Below are positions 8,972 through 17,025 of a DNA stretch of 64,000 nt, piece by piece. Positions within the stretch are counted from its first letter, which is position 1. Each line of letters opens with the position of its first letter. The stretch spans positions 1 to 64,000 of the forward strand of contig NZ_BDIY01000002.1 of the NCBI RefSeq assembly GCF_002072155.1. The letters run 5' to 3'. The stretch is from Roseovarius sp. A-2. Lineage in GTDB: Bacteria > Pseudomonadota > Alphaproteobacteria > Rhodobacterales > Rhodobacteraceae. The position numbers and the translations under genes are program-made. The notes under the pieces are model-generated. The model had not been told where the DNA came from and made no database searches. It was given only the letters and a program-made list of their open reading frames with translations.

Positions 8972-9223
8972 GTGGACTTGCGCCTTACTTCGGCACCTGT
9001 TTCGGTCATCGGTACCGGACCCGCGCTGAACGAGGTAATCGAGAACGGGCTGACTCGCGCTGCGGATCTGCTTGGCATGACGGTTCCCGAGGTGAGAAAC
9101 CGCGTGACCATCAATGGAGCGATCGAGATCGGGCGTGCGCCGGGAGTGATCCAGGTGACGTTCCTCGCTCCACTCTCGGCGCTCGACGAGGCGGGGATCG
9201 GCAAGTTCGCGCGTGAGCAATAG
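8972..9223 (+). CDS. Small hypothetical protein, possibly the 3' part of a frameshifted gene
   Basis: From a GTG at 8972 an 83-residue frame runs to TAG at 9221-9223, with a protein-like pattern (GPALNEVIENGLTRAADLL, then VTFLAPLSALDEAGIGKF). I do not recognise a family. In another frame an ATG at 8896 behind GGGGAGG opens with a signal-like sequence (MQFWITISLILVLSALGL) that degenerates after about 35 residues. The two may be halves of one small exported protein split by a frameshift near 8960, or the region may be non-coding. Between 8815 and 9445 I see nothing else. Confidence 0.3.
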   Translation: MDLRLTSAPVSVIGTGPALNEVIENGLTRAADLLGMTVPEVRNRVTINGAIEIGRAPGVIQVTFLAPLSALDEAGIGKFAREQ

Positions 9224-9445
9224 GGCATGTAACCGGCTTGCGAACGGCATGGGAAAACCAATACTACCGGCAGAGCAAAAGGCTCGCGCGTCAGATTTGG
9301 ACCGGATCCGCTGATCACCATCCCGGCCCGCAGCGCGTGGAAGTGCCACGCAACGGGGCCTGAAAGAAGTTCGCACTCGATCTCACGCCCACAAGGTCAA
9401 AAGGTTCTTGCATCACGGGCGGCAATCAAAGAAGCCGGTAGCCGT

Positions 9446-9880
9446 TCAGTCTCCGTCGTAGAATCCGCGCAAGAGATCCACTGATTCCGGCATCTGGTTG
9501 GCTTTGAGATTTTGCCAGAAACTCTCAGTTTCGATTTTGGCAAATCCGGGTACATCCGCAAGATCAATTGCCTCAACATTCTTGAAACCCATCGACCAGT
9601 TTGGGAACATGCGCTCCAACTCGGTACCCTCGGCCAACGTCACAATGGTATGATGGCGATTATCTTGGGAAATCCTTTCCCAAAGGGCGTCCAAAACACC
9701 ATCAGGTCCTTCAATTGCCTGAATGAAATAACCTTTGTCGAAATCCTTGCTGTAGCGGTAAAGCAGAAGTCCTGTTATCGCATCATCGGCGTTTCGGGCA
9801 CGACTTTTCTCTAGGAGTTCCTTTAGAGCATCCTTTGATAACGGCGCCTTTGCCTGACTAACGTAAACAATGTATTTCAT
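9446..9880 (-). CDS. BLUF-domain blue-light photoreceptor
   Basis: The 144-residue protein is a stand-alone BLUF domain, which binds FAD and senses blue light. Counted from the ATG at 9880, the photocycle residues are visible: Tyr6 in YVYVSQ-like context, Asn30 in SRARNADDAITGLLL, Gln54 in YFIQAIEG, and Trp95/Met97 in FPNWSMGF. The strand between Asn30 and Gln54 has about six extra residues (RYSKDFD) compared with typical BLUF domains. A GTG two codons upstream is in frame, but AAAGGA fits the ATG. It begins two bases after the PEPCK-like gene stops, so the two are probably translated together. There is no output domain, so it must act on a partner. Confidence 0.93.
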   Translation of the reverse strand: MKYIVYVSQAKAPLSKDALKELLEKSRARNADDAITGLLLYRYSKDFDKGYFIQAIEGPDGVLDALWERISQDNRHHTIVTLAEGTELERMFPNWSMGFKNVEAIDLADVPGFAKIETESFWQNLKANQMPESVDLLRGFYDGD

Positions 9881-9882
9881 CC

Positions 9883-10917
9883 TCACGTCCTTTCGCCTTC
9901 AATACGTCTCACTGGCCAAACCTTCGACAAGGGGAATGATAGCCCCATTTCTAACAGTTTCGGCTCGATCCTTGATCTAAGCTTAGTCTTCGCCTGTTTA
10001 AATGCTGGCTTGGCCTGCCACGTTTCATATGGATCGAGATAGGGCCGTGCGTCGGCAGGTCCGTTACAGGGAATCTCTATTCCCCGGACCCGATCTGTCT
10101 TGAATGCCACCGCATCCAGTGACCCGTCGATGGCGGCACTCAACCGCGTCTGGCTTTTGTTGTCCGTTACAACGTTTTCAAGCACCGTCCCAAAGGAATG
10201 AACCGCGCGCCAGATGTCTGGCTCCGATTGTTGGGACAACCGGATAGTCTTGGCAGAACAGTGCATAGGACGAATGCCCCGGGACGGATACAGGTGGTTG
10301 AGAATGGTAAAGGCCGATTTCTTGTTCTCACCCGAGTATTCGGTTCCCGTAATCAGAACGAGCTTTTGGCCGAAACTGAGTGCCACGACCGTCTCGCTCA
10401 GAGTCCCATGCCGCTCGCGACCTGCAAGGAAACCCGGAAGGTTGATGATCGTGAAGTCGGGCACATAGGCCTGCAATTCTGCCTGAGAGGGGCGACGCAG
10501 TATATGACGCAGGAATAGCGCATGCCACGTGACGGCCGCGATCAGCCGGATATTGACGGCATGCACGGGATCGGCACCGCAAACCAGGTCCTGAACTTCG
10601 ATATCCCGGTTTTCCAGATAGGCGAGCATGTCGGCCTTTAGTGTTCCGAACTTCGATGGGCCCATAGCGCGGTTGCCTTCCCACCAAATCTCCGCCTGCG
10701 TGGACGGCTCGGACATGATGCGCTTGTCTTTGGGTGAGCGGCCCGAGTACTTTCCTGTGTTCACAACTAGGGTGGCATTCTCGGAGAGACGGCCTTCGCC
10801 CTTCAGCAGGGCGGTTTCCAAGAGGGCTGCAGCCCCGGCATTATAGCGTACAGACCGTGCCGGGTAGCCCTGTGCCTGCAGGCTCTGGTTCAAAATGTGC
10901 AGCCCCTGTTCACGCAT
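9883..10917 (-). CDS. PEP carboxykinase (ATP)-like protein lacking the nucleotide-binding core
   Basis: The 344-residue frame resembles ATP-dependent PckA at both ends; the enzyme is normally about 530 residues. Present are VVNTGKYSGRSPKDK (residues 51-65), the WHALFLRHIL region, DFTIINLPGF, the active-site stretch GTEYSGENKKSAFTILNHL with its lysine pair (199-200), and MHCSAK (218-223). The P-loop (GLSGTGKTT) and metal-binding aspartate region that should follow are absent. The sequence passes directly to IWRAVHSFGTVLENVV, then skips to a C-terminal part with YLDPYETW. No stop or frameshift is seen across several losses. It cannot be a normal carboxykinase. A TTG at 10947 is in frame, but ATG at 10917 overlaps the MFS stop and is preferred. 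Confidence 0.8.
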   Translation of the reverse strand: MREQGLHILNQSLQAQGYPARSVRYNAGAAALLETALLKGEGRLSENATLVVNTGKYSGRSPKDKRIMSEPSTQAEIWWEGNRAMGPSKFGTLKADMLAYLENRDIEVQDLVCGADPVHAVNIRLIAAVTWHALFLRHILRRPSQAELQAYVPDFTIINLPGFLAGRERHGTLSETVVALSFGQKLVLITGTEYSGENKKSAFTILNHLYPSRGIRPMHCSAKTIRLSQQSEPDIWRAVHSFGTVLENVVTDNKSQTRLSAAIDGSLDAVAFKTDRVRGIEIPCNGPADARPYLDPYETWQAKPAFKQAKTKLRSRIEPKLLEMGLSFPLSKVWPVRRIEGERT

Positions 10918-12127
10918 TGCTTTCTTCTGCTTTTTGGGTCTGTCCAAGCTTTTTTCCGGGACGGATCAGGAGCATAGGGATAAGAAATGCCGCGACCACA
11001 AAGGCCCAAAATGCCATATCGAAGTTGCCGTGTGCGTCGAATGTGGATCCGAAGAAAACCGGTCCAAGTGTTCCGCCGATCTCGGCCGCAGTAAAGAAAA
11101 GGGCCATCACGAATATCTTGGCGGCGCCCGTCATGCCCTTGCGGCCGACGATCGGCATCAGACCGATTGTCATAAGGGGGCCAATTGAAAAGCCGACAGC
11201 CAGGCATGCCATCACGAATGCCGGTCCGATCTGCAATGTCGCGATGCCGACAGAGCCAGCGATCAAAAGCCCAGACAACAGGAAAACGACCTGATTGTAG
11301 GACCTTGTGTCCACGATCATCATTGGAACCAACAACAGCGCCAGAAGCCACATCCCGATCGACACTGTCGACAACGCAGCAACCCCGGCTGTGGAATAGC
11401 CCGCATGTCTGACGACTTCCGGCAACCAGGATTTGTACCCGTGGTCGACAAAAAAGATCAGGATGCCCACCAGACACACGGTTGCGACAAAGCACCTGTC
11501 GCCCTTGATCGAAATCGCATCCGAACTCAACTCGTCACGATTTTTGGCAACGTGCTTAGGGATAATGAGCCAGAACAGAACGAACAATCCGGCGAAACCG
11601 GCCCAAAACAAGAGGACCGGGCGCCAATTGCCGGAAAAAGCCGGCAGCAGTACAGGTTCGCTCAAAGAAAAGGTGAGCATGTTCGCGAGCGCCGGTGCGG
11701 TCACATATGCGCCCATGGCAAACCCGAAAAAGCGTTGGTCGAACATCTGACCGACAAGATAGGGACACCCGATTGAGATGATGGGCCCCGCGGCTCCCAG
11801 CAATGCCACCGTGAGCAGCAAGGTTCTATAATCTTGTGCAAATACGCGTAGAACCAGTGAAATGAGAACCAGGATCGCCGCGACCGTCAAGGCAAACAAT
11901 GGTTCCTTCCGGACCATGAAATAGGCGCAAGGGATCGCGCAGAACATATAAACGAATTGCCATGATCCGAGGATGTGCCCAACTTGCGTTGGCGACAATT
12001 CCAGCGAGGCTTGAATCGGCTGAACCAGAGGCGGGATGCCGGTAAACCCGAGACCAAAGCAGAAATAGAGCCCCCAGAGACCTGCGAGAACGCACCATTT
12101 TTCACCGTTGTCAAAGCTCGGTCTCAT
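10910..12127 (-). CDS. MFS transporter
   Basis: The 405-residue inner-membrane carrier has about twelve hydrophobic segments. The first is GLWGLYFCFGLGFTGIPPLV; a short central loop (about residues 205-225) separates the two halves. The frame extends upstream to a TTG at 12190 that would abut pntB, but the ATG at 12127 directly precedes the first membrane segment and is a better start. It follows pntB by 65 bp, which contain a hairpin, and overlaps the PEPCK-like gene by 8 bp. The substrate is unknown. Confidence 0.85.
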   Translation of the reverse strand: MRPSFDNGEKWCVLAGLWGLYFCFGLGFTGIPPLVQPIQASLELSPTQVGHILGSWQFVYMFCAIPCAYFMVRKEPLFALTVAAILVLISLVLRVFAQDYRTLLLTVALLGAAGPIISIGCPYLVGQMFDQRFFGFAMGAYVTAPALANMLTFSLSEPVLLPAFSGNWRPVLLFWAGFAGLFVLFWLIIPKHVAKNRDELSSDAISIKGDRCFVATVCLVGILIFFVDHGYKSWLPEVVRHAGYSTAGVAALSTVSIGMWLLALLLVPMMIVDTRSYNQVVFLLSGLLIAGSVGIATLQIGPAFVMACLAVGFSIGPLMTIGLMPIVGRKGMTGAAKIFVMALFFTAAEIGGTLGPVFFGSTFDAHGNFDMAFWAFVVAAFLIPMLLIRPGKKLGQTQKAEESNA

Positions 12128-12142
12128 TCCCGGGTCCTTGCT

Positions 12143-12176
12143 GGCACCCACCCATTTCCTGCGTGGGTGCCGTTTT
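12143..12176. terminator. Hairpin between pntB and the MFS gene
   Basis: GGCACCCAC at 12143-12151 pairs perfectly with GTGGGTGCC at 12163-12171, leaving an 11-base loop. The T-run (TTTT at 12173-12176) follows on the plus strand, opposite to the flanking genes. On the minus strand it is therefore a hairpin without a U-tract, perhaps a partial terminator or mRNA-stability element separating pntAB from the last three genes. Confidence 0.5.
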
Positions 12177-12192
12177 CCTTTGGCGTGCAAAG

Positions 12193-13689
12193 CTATTCAA
12201 TCAACGGCAGCAGTTTGTTGATGCTGTCTTTCGCGTCGCCATAGAACATCCGCGTGTTGTCCTTGAAAAACAGCGGGTTCTCGATGCCGGAATAGCCTGC
12301 ACCCTGACCACGCTTGGAGACGAACACTTGTTTCGCCTTCCAGCATTCCAGCACCGGCATGCCGGCGATGGGGCTGTTGGGGTCGTCCTGTGCGGCGGGG
12401 TTCACGATGTCGTTGGAGCCGATCACGATGGCCACATCCGTTTCCGGGAAGTCGTCGTTGATCTCGTCCATTTCCATCACGATGTCATAGGGCACCTTAG
12501 CCTCGGCCAGCAAAACGTTCATATGCCCCGGCAGACGGCCCGCGACCGGGTGGATGGCAAAACGCACGTTCTTGCCACGGGCGCGCAGCTTGTTGGTCAA
12601 CTCGCTGACCGCACCCTGCGCCTGCGCCACGGCCATGCCGTAACCCGGGATCAGGATGATGTTGTCCGCTTCGTTGAGCGCCGTGGCCACGCCATCAGCG
12701 TCAATAGCCACCTGCTCGCCTTCGACCGCCATTTGCTCGCCCGCGGGGCCGCCAAAGCCGCCCAGGATCACCGAGACAAACGAACGATTCATCGCCTTGC
12801 ACATAATATAGGACAGAATCGCACCGGAAGAGCCCACCAATGCACCCACAACGATCAAGAGGTCATTGCCCAGCGAGAAGCCAATCGCAGCGGCCGCCCA
12901 GCCTGAATAGGAGTTGAGCATCGAGACCACCACCGGCATGTCGGCGCCGCCGATGCCCATGATCAGGTGGTAGCCGATGAACAGCGCCAGAAGCGTCAGC
13001 AGAACCAGCGTCCAACTGCCCGCACCGCTCAGATACATGATCGAGAGGATCAGCGACAGGATCACGGCGCTTGCATTGAGCAGATGACCGCCCGGCAGCT
13101 TTTTGGCGCCACTATCCACTTTGCCCGCAAGTTTGCCATAGGCAATGACAGAGCCGGTAAAGGTCACGGCACCGATCCAGATGCCCAGCACCAGCTCGAC
13201 CCGCAGGATGCCGATCTCGACACCGGTTTTCTTGGCGATCAGCTGACCAAAGGCGGAGAGCCCGTCATTGATCTCTTTCGGTAGACCGATGGCCTTGTAG
13301 CCGCCATCCTCAATCGCACCCAGCACAAGGCCGTTGGCCTCGTAGATTTCGGCGATGTTATTGATCATCAGGTCGGCGTTGAAGCCCACGAAGACCGCTG
13401 CCAGACCGACAAGCGAGTGCATGATCGCCACAAGCTCGGGCATCTGGGTCATTTGCACCCGTATGGCCAGCTGGTGACCCACGATGGCGCCCAGAGCGAT
13501 CAGGATGATCGACAGCCACCACAGCTCCGCACCGGGGCCAATGAGCGTGGCAAAAACCGCAATCGCCATACCCGCAATGCCGTACCAGACCGCGCGTTTC
13601 GCGCTTTCCTGTCCTGACAGACCGCCAAGCGACAAAATGAAGAGAACGCCCGCGACCGCATAGGCCGCAATGGTAAATCCGAAGTCCAT
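12193..13689 (-). CDS. pntB: NAD(P) transhydrogenase subunit beta (first copy)
   Basis: The 498-residue protein is the full-length beta subunit: about nine membrane helices forming the proton channel, then the NADP(H)-binding domain III, with [16 protein letters not shown] as the nucleotide loop and [16 protein letters not shown] near the end. With PntA it uses the proton gradient to reduce NADP+ with NADH. It starts 15 bp after pntA. A second complete copy lies at 46345-47829. Unlike that one, this copy sits inside the catabolic run, so it probably supplies or balances NADPH for that pathway. Confidence 0.96.
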   Translation of the reverse strand: MDFGFTIAAYAVAGVLFILSLGGLSGQESAKRAVWYGIAGMAIAVFATLIGPGAELWWLSIILIALGAIVGHQLAIRVQMTQMPELVAIMHSLVGLAAVFVGFNADLMINNIAEIYEANGLVLGAIEDGGYKAIGLPKEINDGLSAFGQLIAKKTGVEIGILRVELVLGIWIGAVTFTGSVIAYGKLAGKVDSGAKKLPGGHLLNASAVILSLILSIMYLSGAGSWTLVLLTLLALFIGYHLIMGIGGADMPVVVSMLNSYSGWAAAAIGFSLGNDLLIVVGALVGSSGAILSYIMCKAMNRSFVSVILGGFGGPAGEQMAVEGEQVAIDADGVATALNEADNIILIPGYGMAVAQAQGAVSELTNKLRARGKNVRFAIHPVAGRLPGHMNVLLAEAKVPYDIVMEMDEINDDFPETDVAIVIGSNDIVNPAAQDDPNSPIAGMPVLECWKAKQVFVSKRGQGAGYSGIENPLFFKDNTRMFYGDAKDSINKLLPLIE

Positions 13690-13704
13690 GTTCCCGGCCT
13701 CCCT

Positions 13705-15279
13705 TTACGATTTCTGGAACATGGCGAGCATGCGCCGTGTCACGAGGAAGCCACCGAAGATGTTGATCGAGGCCATGAACACCGCCGCAGCGGCGAGGAT
13801 AGTGATCAGGATCGAGCTGGATCCGATCTGCATCAGCGCGCCCAGGATGATGATCGAAGAGATCGCGTTCGTGACTGCCATCAGCGGCGTGTGCAGCGAA
13901 TGCGCCACGCCCCAGATCACCTGAAAGCCGATAAACACCGACAGCACGAACACGATGAAGTGCTGCATGAAGCTCGCGGGCGCAATCAGGCCCATGGCCA
14001 GCACCAGAAGCGCGCCAATGCTGAGCAGTGTAACCTGCTGCTTGGTCTGCGCCTTGAAGGCGGCGATTTCCTCGGTGCGTTTTTCTTCCGGCGTCAGTTC
14101 CTTGAGCGGCTCTTTCGGCTTTTGCGCCGCAATCGCGGCCACTTTGGGCGGCGGCGGCGGGAAGGTGATCTCGCCCTGATAGGTCACGGTCGCACCGCGG
14201 ATCACGTCGTCTTCCATATCGTGGTTGATCTGACCGTCCTTTTCCGGCGTCAGATCGGTCATCATGTGACGGATGTTGGTGGCGTAGAGCGTCGAGGATT
14301 GCGTCGCCATCCGGCTCGGGAAGTCGGTATAGCCGATGATGGTCACGCCACCCTCGGTCACGATTTTCTCGTCCATGACGGTGAGCTTGCAGTTGCCGCC
14401 CTTTTCCGCTGCAAGGTCAACAATGACCGAACCGGGCTTCATGGCCTTAACCATGTCTTCGGTCCATAACTCTGGCGCTTCGCGGTTCGGGATGAGGGCC
14501 GTGGTGATCACGATGTCCACTTCGGGGGCCAATTCACGGAACTTGGCCAGCTGCGCCTCGCGGAACTCCGGGCTGGAGACCGAGGCATACCCGCCCGAGG
14601 CCGCGCCATCCTGCTGCTCTTCCTCGAAATCGAGATAGACGAATTCCGCGCCCATCGATTCGACCTGTTCGGCCACTTCGGGCCGCACGTCGAACGCATA
14701 GGTGATCGCGCCCAGCGACGTGGACGTCCCGATCGCGGCCAGACCGGCCACTCCGGCACCCACGACCAGAACCTTGGCCGGGGGCACCTTGCCTGCGGCT
14801 GTGATCTGACCGGTGAAGAACCGGCCAAAGTTGTTGCCAGCCTCGATCACCGCGCGATAACCCGCGATATTGGCCATCGACGACAGCGCGTCCATCTTTT
14901 GCGCGCGGGAAATCCGCGGCACCATTTCCATGGCGATCACATTGGCACCCGCCGTCTTGGCGGCGTCCATACCCTCTTCGTTCGCGGCAGGATTAAAGAA
15001 AGAAATCAATGTCTTGTCAGCGGTAAGGTAACCAAGCTCGGAGCTTTCCGGCTGCCGCACCTTGGCGATGATGTCAGCCTGGGCCCACAGATCGGCGGCG
15101 CTGCCCACAACGGTGACACCGGCCTCTTCATATGTGGCGTCGGAGAAACCGGCCCTGGTGCCCGCCCCGATCTCGATCAGGCAATCATAGCCCAGTTTTT
15201 GAAGTTGGCGCGCAGAGTCAGGCGTCATGGCGACCCGCGCTTCCCCTTCGAAAGTTTCTTTTGGTGTCCCGATTTTCAT
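13705..15279 (-). CDS. pntA: NAD(P) transhydrogenase subunit alpha (first copy)
   Basis: The 524-residue alpha subunit carries the NAD(H)-binding domain I (MKIGTPKETFEGEARVAMTP at the start; nucleotide loop VVGAGVAGLAAIGTSTSLGA near residues 170-190) and a C-terminal membrane part with about four helices. The first 110 residues differ clearly from the second copy at 44758-46332, whereas much of the remainder is nearly identical. One block is identical even at the DNA level (14591-14712). It follows the dehydratase gene by 21 bp. Confidence 0.96.
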   Translation of the reverse strand: MKIGTPKETFEGEARVAMTPDSARQLQKLGYDCLIEIGAGTRAGFSDATYEEAGVTVVGSAADLWAQADIIAKVRQPESSELGYLTADKTLISFFNPAANEEGMDAAKTAGANVIAMEMVPRISRAQKMDALSSMANIAGYRAVIEAGNNFGRFFTGQITAAGKVPPAKVLVVGAGVAGLAAIGTSTSLGAITYAFDVRPEVAEQVESMGAEFVYLDFEEEQQDGAASGGYASVSSPEFREAQLAKFRELAPEVDIVITTALIPNREAPELWTEDMVKAMKPGSVIVDLAAEKGGNCKLTVMDEKIVTEGGVTIIGYTDFPSRMATQSSTLYATNIRHMMTDLTPEKDGQINHDMEDDVIRGATVTYQGEITFPPPPPKVAAIAAQKPKEPLKELTPEEKRTEEIAAFKAQTKQQVTLLSIGALLVLAMGLIAPASFMQHFIVFVLSVFIGFQVIWGVAHSLHTPLMAVTNAISSIIILGALMQIGSSSILITILAAAAVFMASINIFGGFLVTRRMLAMFQKS

Positions 15280-15300
15280 CCGTCGTTGTCCCTGTTTAAC

Positions 15301-17019
15301 TTACTTTTCCAGAGGGTTAAGCTGCAGGATCGCGAAATCGCAGCCTTCGTCCGCCTGAAGAACCTGTTCGGCATAAAGCCGGTCATACCCGCGCCGCGTG
15401 TCGGGGGGTTCGTTGTCGGAGGTCCATTGCGCGCGGCGTCGATCCAGTTCGGCGTCGTCCACCAGGAGTTCGATGCGCTTGCTCTTGACCGACAGCCGGA
15501 TTCGGTCTCCGTTCTCGACCAGCCCCAGAACTCCGCCGGTCGAGCTTTCGGGCGCGACGTGAAGGACGATCGTTCCGAAAGCTGTGCCGGACATCCTCGC
15601 ATCCGAGATGCGCACCATATCCTTGACACCTTTGGTGCTGAGTTTCCTGGGGATCGGCAAATACCCGGCCTCGGGCATGCCCGAGGCACTCTTCGGACCT
15701 GCGTTCTGCAGGACCATGAAATCGTCTTCGGTGATATCAAGATCAGGGTCGTCCACACGGTTGGCCAGGTCTTCAAGAGAGTTGAACACGACGGCACGGC
15801 CTTCTTTCTCGAACAACCGTTCGTCCGCGGCCGACCGTTTCAGGATGGCGCCACGCGGCGCGAGATTTCCAAAGAGCGCGACAAGACCGCCCTGTGGCTC
15901 CAGTGGCTCGGCCGCGCTGGAGATAATGCGGCGATCCACATATCCCGGATCCTGTTCCAGACGATCCCCCAGGGTTTCACCCGAGACCGAGAGCGTATCT
16001 AGATGCAGAAGGGGTTTGAGTTCACGAAGAACGGCCCCCATTCCGCCCGCATAGAAGAAGTCTTCCATGTAGGCGGAGCCCACCGGTTTCAGATTGACCA
16101 ATACTGGGGTCGTGTCGGACAACTCGTTCATGCGGTCGAGCGATATGCGAATACCAAGCCGTCCAGCGATGGCCGTCAGGTGGATGATCGCGTTTGTGGA
16201 CCCTCCCAATGCCAGCAGGACGCGAAGTGCGTTTTCAACGGATTTTTCGGTGATCAGCTGTCTTGGACGGATCGGATTAGAGACCATGCGCGCTGCAGCC
16301 AAACCTGAAGCCTCGCCCGCGCGCAACCTGTCCGCATTGACGGCCGGGATGGCGGCCGTTCCCGGCAAGGACATGCCGAGGGTCTCGGCTATACAGGCCA
16401 TTGTCGATGCTGTGCCCATAACGGCGCATGTGCCGGCCGTCGTGGCGAGGCGGCCTTCGATCTGGTTGATTTCATCGCCAGAGACCTCACCGGCGCGGTA
16501 TTTGCCCCAGAACCGGCGGCAATCGGTGCAGGCCCCCAAACGTTCTTCGCCATGGCGTGACGTCATCATAGGCCCGGCAACAAGCTGAACTGCCGGAAGA
16601 TCAGCAGAAGCCGCGCCCATCAACTGTGCAGGCACGGTTTTGTCGCATCCTCCCATCAGCACGACCGCATCCATCGGCTGAGCGCGGATCATTTCCTCTG
16701 TGTCCATCGACATGAGATTTCGGAATTTCAGGCTGGTCGGGTTGAGATAGACTTCGCCTAGCGAGATCGTCGGAAATTCAACCGGCAGCCCGCCGCCCAG
16801 AAGCACCCCGCGTTTGACCGCCTCCAGCAGCTCCGGGAAATGCCGATGGCAGCTGTTGAAGCCCGAAAAGCTGTTGGCAATACCAACGATCGGTTTTTTC
16901 AGCACATCTTGTGAATATCCCATGGACGCGGCGAAAGACCGCCGCAGGTAGACCGAGAAATCCCGGTCACCATAATTGGTAAGGCCCCTTGCGAAGCCTT
17001 GTTCATTATCATCTGTCAT
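15301..17019 (-). CDS. IlvD/Edd-family dehydratase (sugar-acid or dihydroxy-acid type)
   Basis: The 572-residue enzyme is the length of the aldonate dehydratase branch of the IlvD/Edd family, which removes water from 2,3-dihydroxy acids using a [2Fe-2S] cluster. The three cluster cysteines are in FNSCHRHF (Cys57), GGCDKTVP (Cys125) and GTCAVMGTAS (Cys198). NSFSGFNSC differs from biosynthetic IlvD, and the C-terminal DARMSGTAFGTIVLH is typical of the pentonate/hexonate dehydratases. It lies 6 bp downstream of an aldehyde dehydrogenase gene, a pairing seen in oxidative pentose pathways. The likely product is a 2-keto-3-deoxy acid; the substrate is unproven. Confidence 0.88.
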   Translation of the reverse strand: MTDDNEQGFARGLTNYGDRDFSVYLRRSFAASMGYSQDVLKKPIVGIANSFSGFNSCHRHFPELLEAVKRGVLLGGGLPVEFPTISLGEVYLNPTSLKFRNLMSMDTEEMIRAQPMDAVVLMGGCDKTVPAQLMGAASADLPAVQLVAGPMMTSRHGEERLGACTDCRRFWGKYRAGEVSGDEINQIEGRLATTAGTCAVMGTASTMACIAETLGMSLPGTAAIPAVNADRLRAGEASGLAAARMVSNPIRPRQLITEKSVENALRVLLALGGSTNAIIHLTAIAGRLGIRISLDRMNELSDTTPVLVNLKPVGSAYMEDFFYAGGMGAVLRELKPLLHLDTLSVSGETLGDRLEQDPGYVDRRIISSAAEPLEPQGGLVALFGNLAPRGAILKRSAADERLFEKEGRAVVFNSLEDLANRVDDPDLDITEDDFMVLQNAGPKSASGMPEAGYLPIPRKLSTKGVKDMVRISDARMSGTAFGTIVLHVAPESSTGGVLGLVENGDRIRLSVKSKRIELLVDDAELDRRRAQWTSDNEPPDTRRGYDRLYAEQVLQADEGCDFAILQLNPLEK

Positions 17020-17025
17020 GTTGTC

